Positions 5,488 through 6,644 of a stretch of DNA of 6,644 nucleotides are shown here, piece by piece. Each line of letters opens with the position of its first letter. The stretch's first letter is position 1. The position numbers were made by a program, and so were the translations under genes. Origin of the DNA: an uncultured Oscillospiraceae bacterium. GTDB taxonomy: Bacteria; Bacillota; Clostridia; Oscillospirales; Oscillospiraceae. The stretch spans positions 1 through 6,644 of the forward strand of contig CAJLCG010000108.1 of the NCBI GenBank assembly GCA_905205085.1. The letters run 5' to 3'. Below the pieces are notes generated by a model, which was not told the origin of the DNA, did not search any database, and was given only the letters and a program-made list of their open reading frames with translations.

Positions 5488-6644
5488 TTACTCCAGGAAG
5501 CCCTTGTAGTGCCGCATGAGCATCTGGGCCTCCATCTGCTTGACGGTCTCCAGAGCGACGCCTACCACGATGATGACGGAGGTGCCGCCGATAGCCAGCG
5601 AGTTATAGCTGACCAGGTTGCCGGTAATGATGGGGGCGATGGCCACCACAGACAGGTACAGGGCACCGAACATGGTGATCTTATTCAGAACCTTCATGAT
5701 GAAATCGGCGGTAGGCTTGCCGGGACGGAAGCCGGGGATAAAGCCGCCGTTCTTCTTCAGGTTGTTGGCCACCTCAATGGGGTTGAACTGCATGGTGGCA
5801 TAGAAGTAGCTGAAGCCCACGATCAGCAGGAAATACAGGATGCTGTAGAAAGGCTTCGTGGTATCAAACAGGTTCATCAGAGCCCCGCCAAAGCCGCCGC
5901 TGGTAGTGGTCCAGCCGGCAAACGCGCCGATGGTGGCGGGCAGGGAAGCGATGGACTGGGCAAAGATGATGGGCATAACGCCGCTCATGTTCACCTTGAT
6001 GGGGATGTGAGTGGACTGGCCACCGTACATCTTCCGGCCCACAACGCGCTTGGCGTACTGCACAGGCAGACGGCGCTCGGCGTTGGAGATGAACACGATG
6101 AACACCACCAGAGCCAGCATGCCGATGATGATCACGGGGATCATCCAGGGAGCCAGGGCGGCGTTCTGGTAGGCAGCGATCTGAGTCTCGGTCATGTTGG
6201 CCTTCATCTCGTCGGTGAGGGGGTTGTTGTAGTAACCCAGGCCGGTGACGATATCGCTGACCATGCGGGGGAAGCGGGAAACGATACCGGCGAACAGCAG
6301 GATGGAGATGCCGTTGCCGATGCCGAACTCGGTGATCTGCTCACCCAGCCACATTAGGAAGGCAGAGCCGGCGGTAAAGGACAGGACGATAACCAGTCCC
6401 ACCCAGATGGCAGGCAGGCCCTCGGTCTCCACCAGGCCGTAGCTGTTGATCAGGGTGTAGTAGCCAAAGCCCTGCAGCAGGCCGATGGCCACGGTGGTGT
6501 ACCGGGTGATGGAAGCGATCTTCTTCCGGCCCTCTTCGCCGCCCTCCTTGGCCAGCCGCTCCAGAGCGGGGATGGCCACGGTGAGCAGCTGGATGATGAT
6601 GGAGCTGTTGATATAGGGCTGTACGCCCAGGGCGAAGACGGCTG
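5488..6644 (-). CDS. secY: Preprotein translocase subunit SecY, 5' end missing
   Basis: This is the pore-forming channel subunit of the SecYEG translocon in the cytoplasmic membrane. The frame is open to the right edge, giving 384 residues. About 50-60 residues with the first membrane helix lie outside. The visible part begins AVFALGVQPYINSSIIIQLL, a conserved block at the start of the second transmembrane region, and continues through many hydrophobic helices. The two cytoplasmic loops that dock on the ribosome and SecA are present: ERRLPVQYAKR with GRKMYGGQSTHIPIKVN (around 6000-6085) and NNLKKNGGFIPGFRPGKPTA (around 5710-5770). The C-terminus MRHYKGFLE is normal. A valine GTG at 6577-6579 lies within a conserved segment and is not the start. 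adk follows after 15 bases. Confidence 0.97.
   Translation of the reverse strand, partial: AVFALGVQPYINSSIIIQLLTVAIPALERLAKEGGEEGRKKIASITRYTTVAIGLLQGFGYYTLINSYGLVETEGLPAIWVGLVIVLSFTAGSAFLMWLGEQITEFGIGNGISILLFAGIVSRFPRMVSDIVTGLGYYNNPLTDEMKANMTETQIAAYQNAALAPWMIPVIIIGMLALVVFIVFISNAERRLPVQYAKRVVGRKMYGGQSTHIPIKVNMSGVMPIIFAQSIASLPATIGAFAGWTTTSGGFGGALMNLFDTTKPFYSILYFLLIVGFSYFYATMQFNPIEVANNLKKNGGFIPGFRPGKPTADFIMKVLNKITMFGALYLSVVAIAPIITGNLVSYNSLAIGGTSVIIVVGVALETVKQMEAQMLMRHYKGFLE

Noticed and set aside
4951..6357. Long plus-strand open frame of 468 codons opposite adk and secY
   Set aside because: It lies antisense to two clear genes. It is rich in His, Gly, Leu and Asp, as expected from GC-rich genes read backwards, and has no recognisable domain.
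6577..6579. GTG codon as a possible SecY start
   Set aside because: The reading frame continues upstream with the conserved SecY block GVQPYINSSIIIQLLT, so this is an internal valine and the gene is cut by the window edge.

Overview
The window is one continuous stretch of a conserved ribosomal-protein and transcription operon, read entirely on the minus strand. In transcription order it runs secY (5' end outside the window), adk, map, a small KOW-domain gene, infA, rpmJ, rpsM, rpsK, rpsD, rpoA and rplQ, and it ends in a strong intrinsic terminator. The gene order, the KOW gene between map and infA, the lid-zinc type adenylate kinase, the strong AGGAGG-type ribosome binding sites and the GC-rich coding sequence point to a Bacillota member of class Clostridia. 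My best guess is an Oscillospiraceae-like gut bacterium; this comes from protein and motif style, not from a search.

Layout, left to right: 1-145 holds no gene but carries two tandem hairpin terminators. rplQ (146-490) is followed by a 212-base structured spacer. Then come rpoA (703-1653), a 128-base spacer with two hairpins, and rpsD (1782-2384), rpsK (2411-2815), rpsM (2829-3197) and rpmJ (3216-3329) with 13-26 base gaps. A 243-base spacer full of hairpins separates rpmJ from infA (3573-3791). infA, the KOW gene, map, adk and secY are packed with overlaps of 8 and 14 bases and gaps of 11 and 15 bases.

The genes serve linked jobs: protein export (SecY), nucleotide balance (Adk), N-terminal methionine removal (Map), translation initiation (IF-1), ribosome assembly (bL36, uS13, uS11, uS4, bL17) and transcription (RpoA). 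All coding regions look intact and ordinary. I see no mobile element, CRISPR array, defence system or tRNA/rRNA gene, and I do not think the window contains a new protein system.

The least explained parts are the three long spacers. They are rich in hairpins. In four of their stems, and in the distal terminator, the one C/A mismatch on the plus strand becomes a G-U wobble in the minus-strand transcript, which suggests structure that works as RNA. Smaller points are a TTG start for infA, upstream in-frame start choices for adk and map, a uS4 without the zinc cysteine cluster, and rpsD placed within the operon without an E. coli-type leader before rpsM.
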